Positions 61,191-64,000 of a stretch of 64,000 nt of DNA are shown here, in pieces. The notes under the pieces were generated by a model. It was not told where the DNA came from. It did not search any database and saw nothing but the letters and a program-made list of their open reading frames with translations. A program made the translations under genes and the position numbers. Each line of letters begins with the position of its first letter. The stretch's first letter is position 1. Source of the DNA: an uncultured Collinsella sp. (GTDB lineage: Bacteria > Actinomycetota > Coriobacteriia > Coriobacteriales > Coriobacteriaceae); NCBI GenBank assembly GCA_902461085.1, contig CABPWH010000001.1, positions 25,163-89,162 on the forward strand. Reading direction: 5' to 3'.

Positions 61191-63941
61191 ATGTCTGACA
61201 AGCGCCGCACTTTTGCCGTTATCGACGGCAACTCGCTCATGCACCGCGCCTTCCACGCCGTGCCGCCCACCATGAACGCGCCGGACGGTCGTCCCACCAA
61301 CGCGATCTTTGGCTTTCTGAACATGTTTCTTAAGATGATCGACGCTTTTAACCCCGACGGCGTCGTCGTGGCGTTTGACAAGGGCAAGCCGCGCGTGCGC
61401 ATGGAGATGCTGCCGCAGTATAAGGCGCAACGCCCGCCCATGGACCCCGATCTGCATGCGCAGTTCCCTATGATTAAGGAGCTGCTCACCGCGCTCAACG
61501 TGCCGATTCTGCAGTCCGAGGGCTGGGAAGGCGATGACATCCTGGGTACCATGGCGCGCCTGGGCGAGCAGGCCGGCTGTGACATGCTGCTGGTGACCGG
61601 TGATCGCGATATGTATCAGCTCGTGACCGAGCACGTCAACGTGGTCTCGACCCGCAAGGGCCTGTCCGACGTAGCGATTATGACGCCCGAGAGCGTGGAT
61701 GACCTGTATCACGGCATCACGCCGGCGCTCGTGCCCGACTTTTATGGTCTGAAGGGCGACACGTCTGATAACATCCCCGGCGTGCCGGGCATCGGCCCCA
61801 AAAAGGCGAGCGCGCTCATTGCGCAGTACGGTAGCCTGGACGAGGTCATCGCGCATGCTGACGAGGTCAAGGGCAAGATGGGCGAGAACCTGCGCGCGCA
61901 CATCGACGACGCGCTGCTGAGCCGCAAGGTCGCGACCATCCGCACCGATGCGCCCGTTGAGCTCGATTTTGAGGCGACGTCCTTCCCGGCGTATTCTGCC
62001 GATGAGGTTTCCGCTGCGCTGGGCACGCTTGGTATCACCGCCATGCAGAACCGTTTCTTGGCGCTGATCGGCGGCGAGGGCGGGGCTGCTGCTGTCTCCA
62101 GTATGTTTGAGATGCCCACGATTGAGCGCACCGCTGCCGGCGATGCCGAGGCGCTTGCTGCCGTGGCGTCCGAGGTTTCGCGTGCGATCGAGGCGGGCGA
62201 GTGGGTCGCCGCCGTGGTGGACGACGATAAGGAAGAGGGCGCGCTCTTTGGACTGACGCGCACGCTGTGGTTGGCGACGTCCAAGGGCCTGTTCGCGCTC
62301 GAGGAGGGCGACGGCGCCTCCACTGCCGTAGTCGATGGCTTCAACTTCGCTCACGGTGTGATCGCCGGCGTGCTTGCGCGCCTGTTTATGGAGGGCCGCG
62401 TGGCGAGCCCGGATACGAAGGCGCTGCTGCACGAGCTTTCGCCCATCGATTCTTCTGAGCCCGAGCTCATGGATCCGCTCGCTGCCGATTCCACGCGTAT
62501 CTTCGATACCGTGGTCGCTGCCTATCTGCTGGATTCCGATCGCTCCGAGTTCGATGAGGCATATCTTGCCGATACGTATCTGCAGATGGCGTTGCCTGCG
62601 GCGCGCGGCGCAGAGGGTGCTGGTGAGGACGCTCCAGCGCCTGCCGCCCGTACTGCGGCTCTGACGCTGGCGCTCGTGACGCCGTTGCGCGAGTGCATGG
62701 CCCGTGAGAATGCCGCCAACGTGTTCGATGGCATCGAGATGCCGCTCGTGCCGGTGCTTGCCAAGATGGAGCGCGCGGGAATGCTCGTGGATCCCGACCG
62801 CCTGCGTAATCTGTCCGAGGGCCTGGCGACCCAGATCACCGAGGTCGAGCGCAGCATTCGCGACCTGGCGGGTGACGAGACCTTTAATATTGGCAGTCCC
62901 ATGCAGCTGTCGCATGTGCTCTTTGATGTGATGGGGCTTCCGACCAAGGGCCTCAAGAAGACTAAGCGCGGCTACTATTCGACCAACGCCAAGGTGTTGA
63001 GCGACCTTGCCCGCGACCACGAAATCGTGCGTCTGATCTTGGATTGGCGTGAAAAGTCCAAAATCAAGTCCACCTATCTGGATACGCTGGGCCCGCTGCG
63101 CCGTGGTGACGGTCGCGTGCACACCACGTACAACCAGACCATCACGGCAACGGGGCGTCTGTCCTCGAGCGACCCGAACCTGCAGAACATCCCGACGCGC
63201 TCGGAGCTGGGTCGTACCGTCAAGACGGCGTTTTCGGCAGGCGAGGGAAGCGTCTTTTTGGCGGTGGACTACTCGCAGATAGAGCTGCGTCTGCTGGCAC
63301 ATCTCTCGGGTGACGAGCACTTGGTGCGCGCCTTTAACGAGGGCGAGGACTTCCATGCCGAGACGGCGGCGCGCGTATTTGGTGTGCCGGTGTCCGAGGT
63401 AACGCCCGACCTGCGCAGTCGCGCCAAGGCCGTGAACTTTGGCATCGTGTACGGCCAGCAGGCCTATGGTCTGTCACAGTCGCTGCATATCTCGATGGCC
63501 GAGGCGCGTGACATGATCGACCGCTACTACGAGGCCTACCCGGGCGTGCGTACATTCCTCGACAACGTGGTGGCGCGCGCCAAGCAGACGGGCTACGCCG
63601 AGACCATGTACGGCCGCCGTCGTCATATTCCGGAGCTCAAGGCCAAAAACCCGCAACTCCGCGGTTTTGGCGAGCGCACGGCCATGAACCACCCCATGCA
63701 GGGCACCGCCGCCGACATCATCAAGATCGCCATGGCCCGCGTAAGCCGCCGCCTGGAAGAAGAAGGCTTTGCCGCCCATATGATTCTGCAGGTGCACGAC
63801 GAACTGGACTTTGAGTGCCCCATCGACGAAGTCGAGCGCCTAACCACCATGGTCCGCGACGCCATGGAGCACGTAGTAGACCTCCGCGTCCCCCTAATCG
63901 CCGAAGCCAGCACCGGCATAACCTGGGCCGACGCGAAATAG
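61191..63941 (+). CDS. polA: DNA polymerase I
   Basis: Repairs DNA and removes RNA primers. Of the 916 residues, ~1-300 are the 5'-3' nuclease (VIDGNSLMHRAF, VVAFDKG, GWEGDDILGT, VTGDRDMYQL, GDTSDNIPGVPGIGPKKA). The middle region lacks the DxE motif of a working 3'-5' exonuclease, as in many Gram-positive enzymes. The polymerase domain has motif A VDYSQIELRLLA, the O helix RSRAKAVNFGIVYGQ, and motif C VHDELDFE. GCGAGG precedes the ATG. The last ~75 codons use CTA, ATA and GTA more than the rest of the gene. Confidence 0.97.
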   Translation: MSDKRRTFAVIDGNSLMHRAFHAVPPTMNAPDGRPTNAIFGFLNMFLKMIDAFNPDGVVVAFDKGKPRVRMEMLPQYKAQRPPMDPDLHAQFPMIKELLTALNVPILQSEGWEGDDILGTMARLGEQAGCDMLLVTGDRDMYQLVTEHVNVVSTRKGLSDVAIMTPESVDDLYHGITPALVPDFYGLKGDTSDNIPGVPGIGPKKASALIAQYGSLDEVIAHADEVKGKMGENLRAHIDDALLSRKVATIRTDAPVELDFEATSFPAYSADEVSAALGTLGITAMQNRFLALIGGEGGAAAVSSMFEMPTIERTAAGDAEALAAVASEVSRAIEAGEWVAAVVDDDKEEGALFGLTRTLWLATSKGLFALEEGDGASTAVVDGFNFAHGVIAGVLARLFMEGRVASPDTKALLHELSPIDSSEPELMDPLAADSTRIFDTVVAAYLLDSDRSEFDEAYLADTYLQMALPAARGAEGAGEDAPAPAARTAALTLALVTPLRECMARENAANVFDGIEMPLVPVLAKMERAGMLVDPDRLRNLSEGLATQITEVERSIRDLAGDETFNIGSPMQLSHVLFDVMGLPTKGLKKTKRGYYSTNAKVLSDLARDHEIVRLILDWREKSKIKSTYLDTLGPLRRGDGRVHTTYNQTITATGRLSSSDPNLQNIPTRSELGRTVKTAFSAGEGSVFLAVDYSQIELRLLAHLSGDEHLVRAFNEGEDFHAETAARVFGVPVSEVTPDLRSRAKAVNFGIVYGQQAYGLSQSLHISMAEARDMIDRYYEAYPGVRTFLDNVVARAKQTGYAETMYGRRRHIPELKAKNPQLRGFGERTAMNHPMQGTAADIIKIAMARVSRRLEEEGFAAHMILQVHDELDFECPIDEVERLTTMVRDAMEHVVDLRVPLIAEASTGITWADAK

Positions 63942-64000
63942 AAAAACAGCCACAGGTCCAAAGCAGCCAAACCAGAAGGGAGTCCCTTTCAGCAAGGAAC

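Noticed and set aside
61092..63356. 750-codon minus-strand frame opposite polA
   Set aside because: Shadow of polA codon bias; low-complexity translation, no start signal.

Overview
The window is a stretch of mostly core chromosome from a G+C-rich, low-oxygen, Gram-positive actinobacterium. A division cluster running mraZ to ftsZ without ftsA, followed by sepF, yggT and divIVA, points to Actinobacteria. The arginine deiminase genes, duplicated acetate kinase and absence of respiratory genes point to a fermentative gut member of Coriobacteriia, most likely Collinsella or a close relative. That placement is inference from gene content; the window has no rRNA or tRNA gene.

Layout. 1-3.3 kb: two tandem acetate kinases and a convergent phosphate acetyltransferase. 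3.5-5.8 kb: UDP-galactopyranose mutase overlapping a family 2 glycosyltransferase. 6.1-12.3 kb, minus strand: P1 peptidase, Maf, DJ-1 protein, a TrmA-type RNA methyltransferase and polyphosphate kinase. 12.7-19.9 kb: an arginine catabolic block with two arginine deiminase genes identical in sequence flanking an aminotransferase, then ornithine carbamoyltransferase and a YfcC-type carrier. 20.5-25.4 kb: DUF1846 protein, a winged-helix protein, CTP synthase and a Xer recombinase. 25.8-41.3 kb: the dcw cluster (mraZ rsmH ftsL ftsI murF mraY murD ftsW murG murC murB ftsQ ftsZ), lacking murE and ftsA. 41.5-49.5 kb: pgeF, pstSCAB-phoU, yggS, sepF, yggT, divIVA. 49.6-52.2 kb, minus strand: nitroreductase and a DUF47-Pit phosphate transport pair. 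52.4-64 kb: a small unknown protein, a Bax-inhibitor-like membrane protein, a TIGR02452 macrodomain protein, an SGNH hydrolase, thiD and thiC with a TPP riboswitch, an unknown membrane-anchored protein, yaaA, an M18 aminopeptidase and polA.

How the parts fit. Two routes of substrate-level ATP synthesis are represented: Pta-Ack and arginine fermentation (no carbamate kinase gene is in the window). Wall precursor synthesis and septum formation are encoded as one long run, and the phosphate uptake operon is embedded in the ftsZ-to-sepF part, with pstS overlapping pgeF by 4 bp. Phosphate is a theme: Pst-PhoU, Pit-DUF47 and polyphosphate kinase are all present.

Most unusual observations: (1) long intergenic inverted repeats; three of them share short internal-loop sequences (GTCCT on the 5' side, TGCGGAA on the 3' side) while both stems differ between loci but remain paired, and all three follow a gene in the same orientation; (2) two arcA copies identical to the base whose promoters share CCGTTC boxes spaced 21 bp; (3) a yggT gene whose only well-placed start is ATC; (4) a TIGR02452/PARG-like protein whose signature reads QEA instead of QEE. 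No CRISPR array, insertion sequence, prophage or new defence system was seen.
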